A DNA stretch of 63,152 nt from DATLYB01 sp964502525 (GTDB lineage: Bacteria; Bacteroidota; Bacteroidia; Chitinophagales; CAIOSU01), in assembly GCA_964502525.1 (NCBI GenBank), contig CAZCXH010000005.1, forward strand, positions 1 to 63,152. Reading direction: 5' to 3'. The position numbers were made by a program, and so were the translations under genes. The notes below the pieces were generated by a model, which saw only the letters and a program-made list of their open reading frames with translations, did not search any database and was not told where the DNA came from. Shown in pieces: positions 51,676 through 59,337 of the stretch; positions within the stretch are counted from its first letter, which is position 1; every line of letters starts with the position of its first letter.

Positions 51676-52420
51676 CCGTCAAGTCGTGTTCAGTGAGGTC
51701 AAGAAAAACGCTTTCAAGGTCGGTGCAGCCTGCGTTGGCAGCAATCAGATCCTGCGGTACGCCCTGGCAAATTATTTTTCCCCTGTCCATGATAGCTACG
51801 CGTGTGCAGAATTTTTCAGCTTCGCCCAATTGGTGGGAAGTGTAAACTATCGTGGCGCCCTGTTCATTCATCTTCAGCAGGTGATCGAGGATTATTTTTT
51901 TGGAATGGATGTCAATCGCCACTGTCGGCTCATCGAGAATCAGAATTTGCGGCTGATGCAGTATGCCCGCAATCATATTCATCCTTCTTTTCATCCCTTC
52001 GGAGAAGGTGTTGATGATCTGGCCGGCACTTGAAGCGAGTGAAAACAAGTTAAGATAATAATCAATCCTGTTTTCCAGTTCCTGACTTCCGATTCCGTAC
52101 ATCCTGCCGAAAAAAGCGAGGTTTTCCCGGGCGGTAAGATTTTCGTAGAGCGCAATGCTTTGCGGAACCACGCCTATCACCGGCTTTATCCTTGCAAAAT
52201 CCTGTTCCACGGAGAGTCCGTTGATAAAAACTTTTCCGGCTGTTGATTCCAGTAATCCGGTAAGAATGGATAATGTTGTCGTTTTTCCCGCTCCATTAGG
52301 TCCCAGCAACCCGAAGATTTCCTTTTTGCTGACCTCAAGTGAAAGATCCTCAACAACCGGCTTTTCCCTGTTCTTGTAGCATTTGGTGATGCCTTCTATC
52401 CTGATGATACTCTCCTTCAT
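51668..52420 (-). CDS. ABC transporter ATP-binding protein
   Basis: A 250-aa ATPase with Walker A GPNGAGKTT, Q-loop VPQSIALYENLT, signature NTFSEGMKRR (a variant of LSGGQ), Walker B ILILDEPTVAID and the H-loop YTSHQLGEAEKF. It energises the permease immediately downstream. Its start lies next to a 565-bp repeat-filled gap that separates it from the BtrH-domain gene. Confidence 0.93.
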   Translation of the reverse strand: MKESIIRIEGITKCYKNREKPVVEDLSLEVSKKEIFGLLGPNGAGKTTTLSILTGLLESTAGKVFINGLSVEQDFARIKPVIGVVPQSIALYENLTARENLAFFGRMYGIGSQELENRIDYYLNLFSLASSAGQIINTFSEGMKRRMNMIAGILHQPQILILDEPTVAIDIHSKKIILDHLLKMNEQGATIVYTSHQLGEAEKFCTRVAIMDRGKIICQGVPQDLIAANAGCTDLESVFLDLTEHDLTDA

Positions 52421-52498
52421 GATGATTTAAAAGTTCAGAAATGCAGAAACCACACAGGATGTGGGGCAGCAGTAATCGTTATTCGGAGTTCACCTATT

Positions 52499-52574
52499 AA
52501 TCCCGAAGGGATGACATAATTATAGCGATCACATTGAACACCTGTCTCTGAACCCCGAAGGGGTGACATGATTA
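52499..52574. repeat. Two direct copies of a CCCGAAGGG repeat unit
   Basis: 24-bp units at 52499-52522 (aatcccgaagggatgacata...) and 52551-52574 (aaccccgaaggggtgacatg...) differ at three positions. Two of these are the outer pair of the small stem (T:A to C:G), so the stem is kept. The first of three repeat families stacked in this 565-bp gap. Confidence 0.65.
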
Positions 52575-52683
52575 GTCTTACTCTATCCATTCAAACAAAT
52601 ATTTCTCATTGTGCTTAATCTGAAACTTTTTCAGAAACCTAATATAACATGAGTTATGGATTCAAAACTACCTCGCAACTATC

Positions 52684-52821
52684 TTCATTGCCGTCCGCTT
52701 TAGCGGACGGGTTGAGAATCAAGAGCAAAAGGGCTTTAGCCAAAATCCTAACTCAAATTTTTTGGCTAAAGCCTCATGGCCTCATGCCTTTTTCCCGTCC
52801 GCTAAAGCGGACGGCAATGAA
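52684..52821. repeat. Nested palindromic element, copy 2
   Basis: Perfect 27-bp terminal inverted repeats (52684-52710 and 52795-52821), again beginning TTCATTGCCGT. The arm hairpin here is CCGTCCGCT-TT-AGCGGACGG, different bases from copy 1 (31832-31976) but the same pairing. Inner arms ggctttagcc (52732-52741) and ggctaaagcc (52764-52773) are identical to copy 1. Confidence 0.8.
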
Positions 52822-52831
52822 TTTCAATAAG

Positions 52832-52935
52832 TTATACCGAAACAAGTCAGGTTTTCGAAAATTGAACCGTAGAATATTCGGTATTAACCGAGAGTACGTC
52901 TCGTTCCTTCGGAAACTCGACTACTCTCGGTATAA
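52832..52935. repeat. 104-bp repeat family A, copy 1
   Basis: Starts ttataccgaaacaagtcagg and ends ctactctcggtataa. Contains a hairpin with arms ACCGAGAGTA and TACTCTCGGT. An inverted copy with a compensatory change is at 60616-60718. It begins only 11 bp after the nested palindrome. Confidence 0.75.
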
Positions 52936-52985
52936 TATGAAATTCACAATGTGTTCCCCTTTGGTTCCTGCATTTTTATCGGAAC

Positions 52986-53984
52986 TTAGAACAGCTTCAT
53001 CAATTTTCTGAATATATTTTCTTCCCTGTCGGCACAGTCCAATAAAATTTGCGAGAGCGTATCATAAGAACCATTGCTTGTTTCGCGCCCCTTGCACACC
53101 CTCCCACCGAGAAATGCGAACTCGCGCCAGCGGTCGCCTGTTTCGGTCATTTCCTTTGAAATATCAAAAAGGTTCTTTCGGTTTAACACCTGCGAAGCTT
53201 CCTGCAGGAATGCCGCAAAGATAAATCTGAACCCTGCTCCCCCAGTGCCGATCTCCTCCTGCATGCGGATGATATTTCCCAAATAGAGCGCTGCCTTTTC
53301 ATCACCGAGCCTGGAAGGATATTTCTGCAGCCGCCTTGCGAGCATCCTGATGCTTTTGACTCCAAAAAGCGGCACGGGGATGGTTGCCATGTCGCTTGCG
53401 GTTTTTTTGATGCCTTTGATGATGGGGCGCGACAAATCAACACTTGCGGGGACATTCACCGGGTAATACATCCTCCCCTTCGGTTCCGGCAAGCCCTTCG
53501 GGAAACGCGCCCTCAATAAATCGTTATATGAAATCACGGCTGGCTCCTCCATCACTGGGTCGCTGATAATGTAATTGCCATTCTCTTTTCCGAAAGCCAC
53601 GATGTTATGACCGTTAAAGTGGAAGCGAAATGCCCTCGGCAGATAAGGCAGGTAGAAAACACTGGTCATCAACCCGACAGGCTGCCCGGATTCAAGCATC
53701 TTGTCGAGCGCATCCATCCCTTCGATTTTATCCCTGAACTTTTTTACTTCCACCTTCACGCCCAAACGCTTTGTTACTCTCTTGAAAATATGCCCCGGCA
53801 GGATGCGGTAGGATGTAACAGGAATGTTATGTATTTTCAGAAAAGGGAAATGGCTGAAAAACAAGCCGGATCCGATTCCGAAAGCCATCGGTTCGCTCAA
53901 CTCCAAGCCATGAAACCGCAGCAGCCCGGAGGTGACGCCATTTTCGCAATGAGCGGATTGTATATGCCGGTAGGGAATTCTCAA
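52986..53984 (-). CDS. BtrH N-terminal-domain protein
   Basis: A 332-aa protein. The first part (IPYRHIQSAHCENGVTSGLL, SEPMAFGIGSGLFFSHF, MTSVFYLPYLPRAFRFHFNGH) is the BtrH N-terminal domain, a papain-like cysteine peptidase or acyltransferase fold; candidates are Cys13 and His145 (FNGHNIVAFGKENGNYIISDP). BtrH transfers an acyl group from an ACP in butirosin synthesis. A DUF4872-like helical region follows. BtrH-domain genes occur in flexirubin and aryl-polyene clusters; acyl transfer from the ACP at 59069 is a reasonable guess. Confidence 0.8.
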   Translation of the reverse strand: MRIPYRHIQSAHCENGVTSGLLRFHGLELSEPMAFGIGSGLFFSHFPFLKIHNIPVTSYRILPGHIFKRVTKRLGVKVEVKKFRDKIEGMDALDKMLESGQPVGLMTSVFYLPYLPRAFRFHFNGHNIVAFGKENGNYIISDPVMEEPAVISYNDLLRARFPKGLPEPKGRMYYPVNVPASVDLSRPIIKGIKKTASDMATIPVPLFGVKSIRMLARRLQKYPSRLGDEKAALYLGNIIRMQEEIGTGGAGFRFIFAAFLQEASQVLNRKNLFDISKEMTETGDRWREFAFLGGRVCKGRETSNGSYDTLSQILLDCADREENIFRKLMKLF

Positions 53985-54000
53985 TGAAATGTTTATTTAC

Positions 54001-54144
54001 AAGCCTCACCCCGCCCCTCTCCGAAGGAGAGGGTGTCCAAGCAGTTTTCTTTTCCGGACATAAAATGATGGAATTTTTCTTCAAAGCCATACCGTCCGGA
54101 CTCCCCTCTCCTTTGGAGAGGGGGTGGGGGTGGGGGTGAGGCTT
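54001..54144. repeat. CCCTCTCC-family inverted repeat, copy 2
   Basis: Outer arms aagcctcacccc (54001-54012) and ggggtgaggctt (54133-54144) enclose hairpins of type cccctctcc-gaa-ggagaggg. A ggggtg run repeats near the right end. It fills the gap between the BtrH gene and the 132-aa gene and touches the stop codon of the latter. Confidence 0.65.
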
Positions 54145-54542
54145 TAGTCCAGTTTTGAAATATCGTTCGCATCAATTTTAAACACATGAGCATAATTCCG
54201 AACAATTTCCGGTTCCAAAGCAGCGAAAACATCCGGTTTCAGGTGTTCCCTGATTTTTCCGACAGAAAGTCCGGCATACTTGCTCAACAGTTTTTCATCC
54301 ATCATGTTTTTCGCCATGTGATAAGCCAAAGGACTTAACTCTCCTTTCAACACTTTTTCTTTCGCATCCGCTATTTCCTTATTCACGACATCCCACGCTC
54401 TTTCCAGCGCGACATTTTCAGGCTCCCATCCAACACTTTTTACGGTGGTGTACCTGCCGTCTTTGTCAACCGCGTACTTCAATACCTTGAATTTTCCTTC
54501 GAGCATATTCGCGTCATCCTGGGGCACTTTGTCCTTGTCCAT
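54144..54542 (-). CDS. Small conserved protein of the pigment cluster
   Basis: A 132-aa soluble protein: MDKDKVPQDDANMLEGKFKV, then YAVDKDGRYTTVKSVGWEPE and a helical C-terminal part (LSPLAYHMAKNMMDEKLLSK). I recall proteins with the start KVPQDD and the GWEP motif as hypothetical members of flexirubin clusters in Flavobacteriia. No catalytic motif is visible. It starts 5 bp after the dehydratase gene, so it belongs to the same operon. Confidence 0.7.
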   Translation of the reverse strand: MDKDKVPQDDANMLEGKFKVLKYAVDKDGRYTTVKSVGWEPENVALERAWDVVNKEIADAKEKVLKGELSPLAYHMAKNMMDEKLLSKYAGLSVGKIREHLKPDVFAALEPEIVRNYAHVFKIDANDISKLD

Positions 54543-54547
54543 TCGAT

Positions 54548-54973
54548 TCAGGCTGATTTATCCATGAAAATCTTCATCTCACAATCTGCAACCGGCTTCC
54601 CTTCACAAGTTATTTCTCCCTTTGCAACCGCAACATCCATTATTTCGGTTTCAATTTTAATTTTGGTCTGAATTTTTCTTCCTGCTTCGGGGAGGAAATG
54701 TATGCGAAGATTCTTTATTCCTCCGATATAGCCTAAAGGCGGTTTTCCGATCGAGCCGCTTTTCACTTCTTTGGTAAAAAGGTAGCCGGAATTGAGGGCG
54801 GCAGTCTGCGCGATATTTTCAATCAATCCTGATTCGGTGAACATTCCGTTTTCACAAAAAATATTATCAGCCCTGATTTCCAGGACAGAAACGGTTTCGT
54901 TGCCTTCTGTGGAGATATGCTCGTCTATCATTATCATTGGAGGTCGCTGCGGGATGAAATCGGCTATGTTCAT
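54548..54973 (-). CDS. 3-hydroxyacyl-ACP dehydratase-like hotdog protein
   Basis: A 141-aa hotdog-fold protein beginning IADFIPQRPPMIMIDEHI, the motif shared with ApeP/FabZ-like dehydratases of aryl-polyene pathways (there it is often PHRPPM; here Gln-Arg, so the usual His is replaced). ENGMFTESGLIENIAQTAAL is the central helix. It would dehydrate 3-hydroxyacyl-ACP made by the FabG and KS of the cluster. The loss of His, if real, may indicate a variant active site. Confidence 0.8.
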   Translation of the reverse strand: MNIADFIPQRPPMIMIDEHISTEGNETVSVLEIRADNIFCENGMFTESGLIENIAQTAALNSGYLFTKEVKSGSIGKPPLGYIGGIKNLRIHFLPEAGRKIQTKIKIETEIMDVAVAKGEITCEGKPVADCEMKIFMDKSA

Positions 54974-54987
54974 ACTCTGGGTATTTC

Positions 54988-55020
54988 ACAGATTCCATCT
55001 CTCCGGCAGATGGAATCTGT
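54988..55020. repeat. 13-bp perfect hairpin between darB and the dehydratase gene
   Basis: Arms acagattccatct (54988-55000) and agatggaatctgt (55008-55020) with a 7-base loop. No T-run, so more likely a repeat or processing hairpin than a terminator. Confidence 0.6.
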
Positions 55021-55027
55021 TATAGAA

Positions 55028-56167
55028 CTAAACAACTCTCACCAGTCCATAAGAATAGCTGAACCTTGCGCTTTCAGGCACCATCAGCAGGATGCTTTCG
55101 CCTGATTGCAACCTGCCGGAATGGAACAGTTCATTCAGCATCAGGTAAACCGAGGCGGAGCCGACATTGCCCACGCGCGGCAGATTATAGAACCATTTGG
55201 AGCGATCAATATGCACACCAATGCTTTCCAAGCCTTTCGCTACCCGTTCAACAAAATATTCAGATGAAAGATGCGGCAGGAGGTAATCCACGGAAGATGC
55301 ATCGAAGTTTCTCTTAGTCATGATCCTTTTCAGGGCTAACCCACCGTATTTCACGATGTTTTCTCCGAGCATTTTTACATCCTGCTTCATGGCAAACACC
55401 GAACTGTCAAGCCATCCCTGCGGGTTATACTTTTTCCAGCCTATCACTTCCCCGCCATTCAGCTTCTCCCCGCCAGCATACATGCATGATGCCAGTTCGT
55501 TGGCAAACGAAACGTTTTCAATCCATTCGATTTCAAGAGAAAGATCCTCAGAAGACTCCGGTTGCAATAGGGCAGCGCCAGCCCCATCGGAAAGCATCCA
55601 CCGCAGAAAATCTTTTTCAAAAGCTATTATCGGGTCTTCCATCAACTGGGCAAGCTTCTTTGATTCTTCCTCAAAATACTGGGACCTGAATATCGGGGAC
55701 AATAGCTCGGAACCGAGGCTGACGGCATTCTTTGCATTGCCTGCCAAGACGGAAAGGTATGCGTAATTCAGGGCATGCATCCCTGCGCTGCACGCGCCCG
55801 AAGGAGAGATGATGTCCATCGGCCTGCCGCCCAATTCGCCATGAACCATTGACGCATGCGAAGGCAGCATCTGGTCAACCATTGAGGTGCCGCAGGCGAG
55901 CAGGTCAATATCTTCAACACCGAATTCATCATCAAACAGCCCGCGTACCGCGTTGGCTGCCATCTGGGCGTTGGTGTGCGTGATATTCCCCTGCTTATCC
56001 AGTCCATAATAGCGCGTCTTGATGCCGTTGTTTCTTAAAACAACCTGCCTGGACTTGGAAGGCTTGCCATTGACGCGCCCCAGGTAATACTCCATTTCAT
56101 CGTTTGAAACGGCATCGTTTGGGAAATAGGCGGACAGCCTTGTTATGTAAACTCTCGCTTTCAACAA
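55028..56167 (-). CDS. darB: KASIII-like ketosynthase, DarB family
   Basis: From a TTG at 56167 the protein is 379 aa; no ATG precedes the conserved start KARVYITRLSAYFPNDAVSN. Thiolase-fold motifs: catalytic Cys in PSGACSAGMHAL (about residue 126), His in YLLPHLSSEYF and Asn in RVGNVGSASVYLM. DarB joins two acyl units to start dialkylresorcinol rings of flexirubin pigments. darA lies two genes upstream with DUF5618 on the opposite strand between them; in other genomes the two are adjacent as I recall. Confidence 0.85.
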   Translation of the reverse strand: MLKARVYITRLSAYFPNDAVSNDEMEYYLGRVNGKPSKSRQVVLRNNGIKTRYYGLDKQGNITHTNAQMAANAVRGLFDDEFGVEDIDLLACGTSMVDQMLPSHASMVHGELGGRPMDIISPSGACSAGMHALNYAYLSVLAGNAKNAVSLGSELLSPIFRSQYFEEESKKLAQLMEDPIIAFEKDFLRWMLSDGAGAALLQPESSEDLSLEIEWIENVSFANELASCMYAGGEKLNGGEVIGWKKYNPQGWLDSSVFAMKQDVKMLGENIVKYGGLALKRIMTKRNFDASSVDYLLPHLSSEYFVERVAKGLESIGVHIDRSKWFYNLPRVGNVGSASVYLMLNELFHSGRLQSGESILLMVPESARFSYSYGLVRVV

Positions 56168-56297
56168 CTGGAATCGGTTCCGAAAAATCGCACTCAAAAT
56201 TAGCTGGAGTTTGTTGCGGAAGCAAATAATGAAGTTGGGTGATTGTAAACAAGTCAAAGGAGCATTATATGTTTCTGAAAAGCCTAACTTAGCGAAC

Positions 56298-56678
56298 ATG
56301 AGATATACGGAAGCAAGACGATATATCGCAAATGCAAAAGAAATCCTCCGGGAAAAAGCGGGAAGGGAAAATGGTCGTTATTCCGACCGGAAATATGTTC
56401 AGATGGCAGGTAATACTGCATGGAACGGTGTTCTCTATGCCGTCAATACCTGGCTGAAAGCTAAGAATATTGAACGCCCTGCGCAACCACGGCCGGATGT
56501 AGAATGGTACCAAATGCATCTATCCAAACACAACCGAAAACTTAATAAGCATTTTACAGATGCGTATGATATCCTGCATAAATATCTGGGCTATGACGGA
56601 GCGCTGGATGCCAGCATCTCAAGGGCAGGACTTAGCCATGCTGAAAGTCTCATCTCTATTTGTGAGAAAGACTCATAA
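56298..56678 (+). CDS. DUF5618 family protein on the opposite strand within the pigment cluster
   Basis: From ATG 56298 the protein is 126 aa: MRYTEARRYIANAKEILREK, KYVQMAGNTAWNGVLYAVN and a helical end. DUF5618 is a HEPN-like helical family of unknown function in Bacteroidota, possibly toxin-related. It is transcribed against all pigment genes and its end overlaps the end of darA by six bases. The longer frame to 56211 is not used because the family begins at this ATG. Confidence 0.8.
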   Translation: MRYTEARRYIANAKEILREKAGRENGRYSDRKYVQMAGNTAWNGVLYAVNTWLKAKNIERPAQPRPDVEWYQMHLSKHNRKLNKHFTDAYDILHKYLGYDGALDASISRAGLSHAESLISICEKDS

Positions 56679-57599
56679 AGTGACGGACTTGTTGCCGAGA
56701 TAATACTGAACCTTCCTCTCGATGGAATCTTTGCTGAGTTTGATTTTCAGGAAAGTCAGCAGCGTAGTGATTGGGGATAAAACAAAAACACCCAGCGGAA
56801 GAAGAACAAGGAGCAGGAACACCCTGAATCTTCTCCTTGGATCATCGGGCTTGCCCTTGCTGCCAATAAAGTTCGCCCATAGCTTAAACGCCTTTGCGCC
56901 CCTGCCCTCCAATACCATCAGGTTCGGCTTGATTTCCACGGCTCCGCCTTTGTTCAAGGTGGACTGAAGGCTGTCCCATTGATTTGTTTTTAAAGCATTG
57001 ATTATCGGATTCCCGAATCTTTCCGCATTTCTGATATCCTCGTCCGATACTCCGGAAGCCGGAAAAATCTTCAGAAATCCCGATTTTTTCCCGTAAATGA
57101 GCCACCCTATCACCGTGACGAGGCTGACGAGGTTACCGGCATTGTCTGTCAATACAATATTCCCGGCAAGCCTGCCGCCCGCATCATCAATACGCTTTTT
57201 TACTTTCTCCTGGGCGTTGAGCCACATGTTCCTGCATCCGATGATGGTGATGACCGGTTTGCCCTTAATGACTTTTCGTCCCTGTTCTGATTGAAGGAAT
57301 GAGGTTGCCGGAGTGGACGGAGAAAGATACCAGGGCTGGTAAGCCAGAATAATCAGGTCAAAATCCTCTGATGGATTGAAGGAGAAGGGCGCCAACTCGC
57401 ACGGCATTTCCTTCACGATCTCAGGCATGGCGTTGAAAAAGTTCATTGCGCCCCAGGGAAAAGGGAAGGGGACTTGGGGTTTCAACTCCTCAAATATCAA
57501 TTTTATGTCAGTTTGCTGCTTCAGCGGGTTCAGTACGGAATGTACTATTCGTGTCAACTGACCGGTTTGGGAGAAATGGATGACTAAGATTTTCTTCAC
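56673..57599 (-). CDS. darA: Dialkylresorcinol condensing protein, DarA family
   Basis: A 308-aa protein opening KKILVIHFSQTGQLTRIVHS, a flavodoxin-like nucleotide loop, followed by PQVPFPFPWGAMNFFNAMPE, AYQPWYLSPSTP and GCRNMWLNAQEKVK. These are the features I recall for proteins annotated DarA in Bacteroidota. Two hydrophobic helices follow near residues 255-290 (FRVFLLLVLLPLGVFVLSP). With DarB it forms the 2,5-dialkylresorcinol ring esterified to the polyene in flexirubins. It starts 22 bp after the mazF-like gene. Confidence 0.85.
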   Translation of the reverse strand: MKKILVIHFSQTGQLTRIVHSVLNPLKQQTDIKLIFEELKPQVPFPFPWGAMNFFNAMPEIVKEMPCELAPFSFNPSEDFDLIILAYQPWYLSPSTPATSFLQSEQGRKVIKGKPVITIIGCRNMWLNAQEKVKKRIDDAGGRLAGNIVLTDNAGNLVSLVTVIGWLIYGKKSGFLKIFPASGVSDEDIRNAERFGNPIINALKTNQWDSLQSTLNKGGAVEIKPNLMVLEGRGAKAFKLWANFIGSKGKPDDPRRRFRVFLLLVLLPLGVFVLSPITTLLTFLKIKLSKDSIERKVQYYLGNKSVTL

Positions 57600-57621
57600 A
57601 ATGGCCTTCAGAATCCGGTTC

Positions 57622-57960
57622 CTACTGTCCGTTTTTGATTAGCGCCACAACTTTGCTTACCACGTCTTTTATCTTTTGTTCTTTCAATACACCCGCTTTC
57701 CGGATAATTATTTTCTTATCAGCGGTGAAAATCCGGTTAGGTCTAATATTGCTCTCCATCACCAATTGACCGGTTCTAAAATCCGATGCTCTCAGAACAA
57801 CGGAATAATCATCCTTGACCGTTTGACTTGTAATCTGACAAAGGATAATATCATCTCCCTGGAGATCGGCTAAAACAAATGCGGGACGTTTTTTGGCTCC
57901 GCTCAAATCGGAGAAGGGGAAGGGTACGATAACAATTTCACCCTTTACAAATTTTTCCAT
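57622..57960 (-). CDS. MazF/PemK-family toxin
   Basis: A 112-aa protein: VKGEIVIVPFPFSDLSGAKK with the conserved G-x-V...PF-FSD, then RPAFVLADLQGDDIILCQIT and SNIRPNRIFT. This is the PemK/MazF fold of ribosome-independent endoribonucleases. The gene overlaps its partner by 16 bases. It sits between the acyltransferase gene and darA, so a toxin-antitoxin pair interrupts the pigment operon. It would be co-transcribed unless it has its own promoter. Confidence 0.9.
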   Translation of the reverse strand: MEKFVKGEIVIVPFPFSDLSGAKKRPAFVLADLQGDDIILCQITSQTVKDDYSVVLRASDFRTGQLVMESNIRPNRIFTADKKIIIRKAGVLKEQKIKDVVSKVVALIKNGQ

Positions 57961-58175
57961 GCTTCGTCTTCTTCCGGCCTGAGCCAGTCTTTGGCAAGAG
58001 ATGATTGACTTGCGATATCAGTTTGAATTTTATCTTCTCCCGCGCGGAACTTCAGATAATTGAGATAAGAACGCACTTCGTCCAAATAATAATCAGGAAT
58101 ATTCTTGATCTCCTCCTCAATTTTTTTGCGCTGACTCCGTATCCTTTGATTTGTTCTCATTGCCGTATCTGCCAA
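57945..58175 (-). CDS. Antitoxin partner of the MazF-like toxin
   Basis: A 76-aa protein: basic N-terminus (TNQRIRSQRKKIEEEIKN), then PDYYLDEVRSYLNYLKFR, and an acidic C-terminal tail LRPEEDEAWKNL that would bind the toxin. DUF2281-like. An internal ATG five codons on is equally possible. The overlap with the toxin gene is typical of such pairs. Confidence 0.8.
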   Translation of the reverse strand: MADTAMRTNQRIRSQRKKIEEEIKNIPDYYLDEVRSYLNYLKFRAGEDKIQTDIASQSSLAKDWLRPEEDEAWKNL

Positions 58176-58190
58176 CCAATTTAATCTTTT

Positions 58191-59069
58191 TCAGATTAAT
58201 TCTATTTTTTTCCAGAACCGGTAAAAGTTGAACCACTGATATGGGTATTTTAAAATCATTTTTTCGAGCGTTTCTGCATATTCCTTTACCATTGCGTCAA
58301 TCCCGTTCTGATTTATTTTTCCCGGAGTGGCATAAAGGTGATAATGCGTTTGGGTTTCTTTTAAACCGAAAACAAAAATGTAGGGCACTTTAAGCTTTGT
58401 TGCCAACTGAAAAGGACCTTTCGGAAACTCGGCAGGCTTCCCAAAGAAATCACAAGTTACTGTTTTACTTCCTTCCACAAAGCGGTCGCCATGCATGCAC
58501 ACAAGTTCCTTATTTGCGATTGCTTTGCTGATTTCAAACAGGTGGGACATGTCTTCTTTGACTGTAATGATCCTTATGGTTTTTCTGACTTCGAGTTTAT
58601 CAAGATAGTTCTTGATTTTCTCGCGCTCCGCATCAAACATTACGATGTTTATGACCGCATCTATCTCGCGCAAGAAATGACCGGCAATATCCCAGTTGCC
58701 CACATGACCGCTTATGAGAATGCCGCCCTGCTTGTCAGCAGCCATTTTAACAAGGTTAGCCCGGCCATCGAAATGATAGGTGAATCGGTTGGGAAAGCCC
58801 GCAAAGAGCACAACCTTGTCAATGATCGTCTGCCCGAAAACATAGAAATTTTTATAGATGCCGATGATGGATTTCAGCTTGCCGTAACCCAAGATTTTAT
58901 GGAAATAAAAGAAGTTCGCCCGGAATGCGGAAGGTGATGAAAGGAAAAAATAGAAAGCAACGAAGCGCAGCAGGAGGTAAGCGGGAGAAAGCCCGAAATT
59001 TTTAAGGAGAAATTCGAAAATCCTATACCCAAGAACACTGCCCCGGGATTTACCTGCCCAGGTGGACAT
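58191..59069 (-). CDS. LpxL/HtrB-type lysophospholipid acyltransferase
   Basis: A 292-aa LPLAT-family acyltransferase. The catalytic HX4D is H122-V-G-N-W-D127 (ILISGHVGNWD), followed by HGDRFVEGSKTV and FPKGPFQLATKLKVPY. One membrane-associated helix near residues 28-50. In aryl-polyene and flexirubin clusters this enzyme moves the polyene acyl chain from ACP to a lipid or phenol acceptor. The ATG shares one base with the ACP stop, so the two are coupled. Confidence 0.9.
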   Translation of the reverse strand: MSTWAGKSRGSVLGYRIFEFLLKNFGLSPAYLLLRFVAFYFFLSSPSAFRANFFYFHKILGYGKLKSIIGIYKNFYVFGQTIIDKVVLFAGFPNRFTYHFDGRANLVKMAADKQGGILISGHVGNWDIAGHFLREIDAVINIVMFDAEREKIKNYLDKLEVRKTIRIITVKEDMSHLFEISKAIANKELVCMHGDRFVEGSKTVTCDFFGKPAEFPKGPFQLATKLKVPYIFVFGLKETQTHYHLYATPGKINQNGIDAMVKEYAETLEKMILKYPYQWFNFYRFWKKIELI

Positions 59070-59329
59070 TAATTCTCAACTGCCGTTTGGTTCACTCTCG
59101 CTTCAATATAGTCATAGAAGTCCCGGAAGGATGCGATGGTCTTGAAATCTTCAGCGTTTACCTTGAAACCGAAGTTGTTCTCGATGACCACTACCATATC
59201 CACATAGTCGAGGCTGTCCAATTCGAGCGTTTCCTTGAGGTTTGCTTCCGGCTGAATTTTTCCTCTTTCAACCTCGAATTCCTCCACCAAAAAATCGTTG
59301 ATGGTGCTGATGATCTCTTCTCTTGTCAT
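59069..59329 (-). CDS. Acyl carrier protein
   Basis: An 86-aa ACP. ETLELDSLDYVDMVVVIENN carries the phosphopantetheine Ser39 in the DSL motif. The tail after residue 78 is a few residues longer than in primary-metabolism ACPs. It is the dedicated carrier for chain growth with the KS at 59338 and the FabG at 60730, and the donor for the LPLAT that follows. Confidence 0.95.
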   Translation of the reverse strand: MTREEIISTINDFLVEEFEVERGKIQPEANLKETLELDSLDYVDMVVVIENNFGFKVNAEDFKTIASFRDFYDYIEARVNQTAVEN

Positions 59330-59337
59330 TCCGATCG

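Noticed and set aside
54988..55020. Hairpin after darB as an intrinsic terminator
   Set aside because: No T-run on the minus strand and the downstream genes appear to belong to the same operon.
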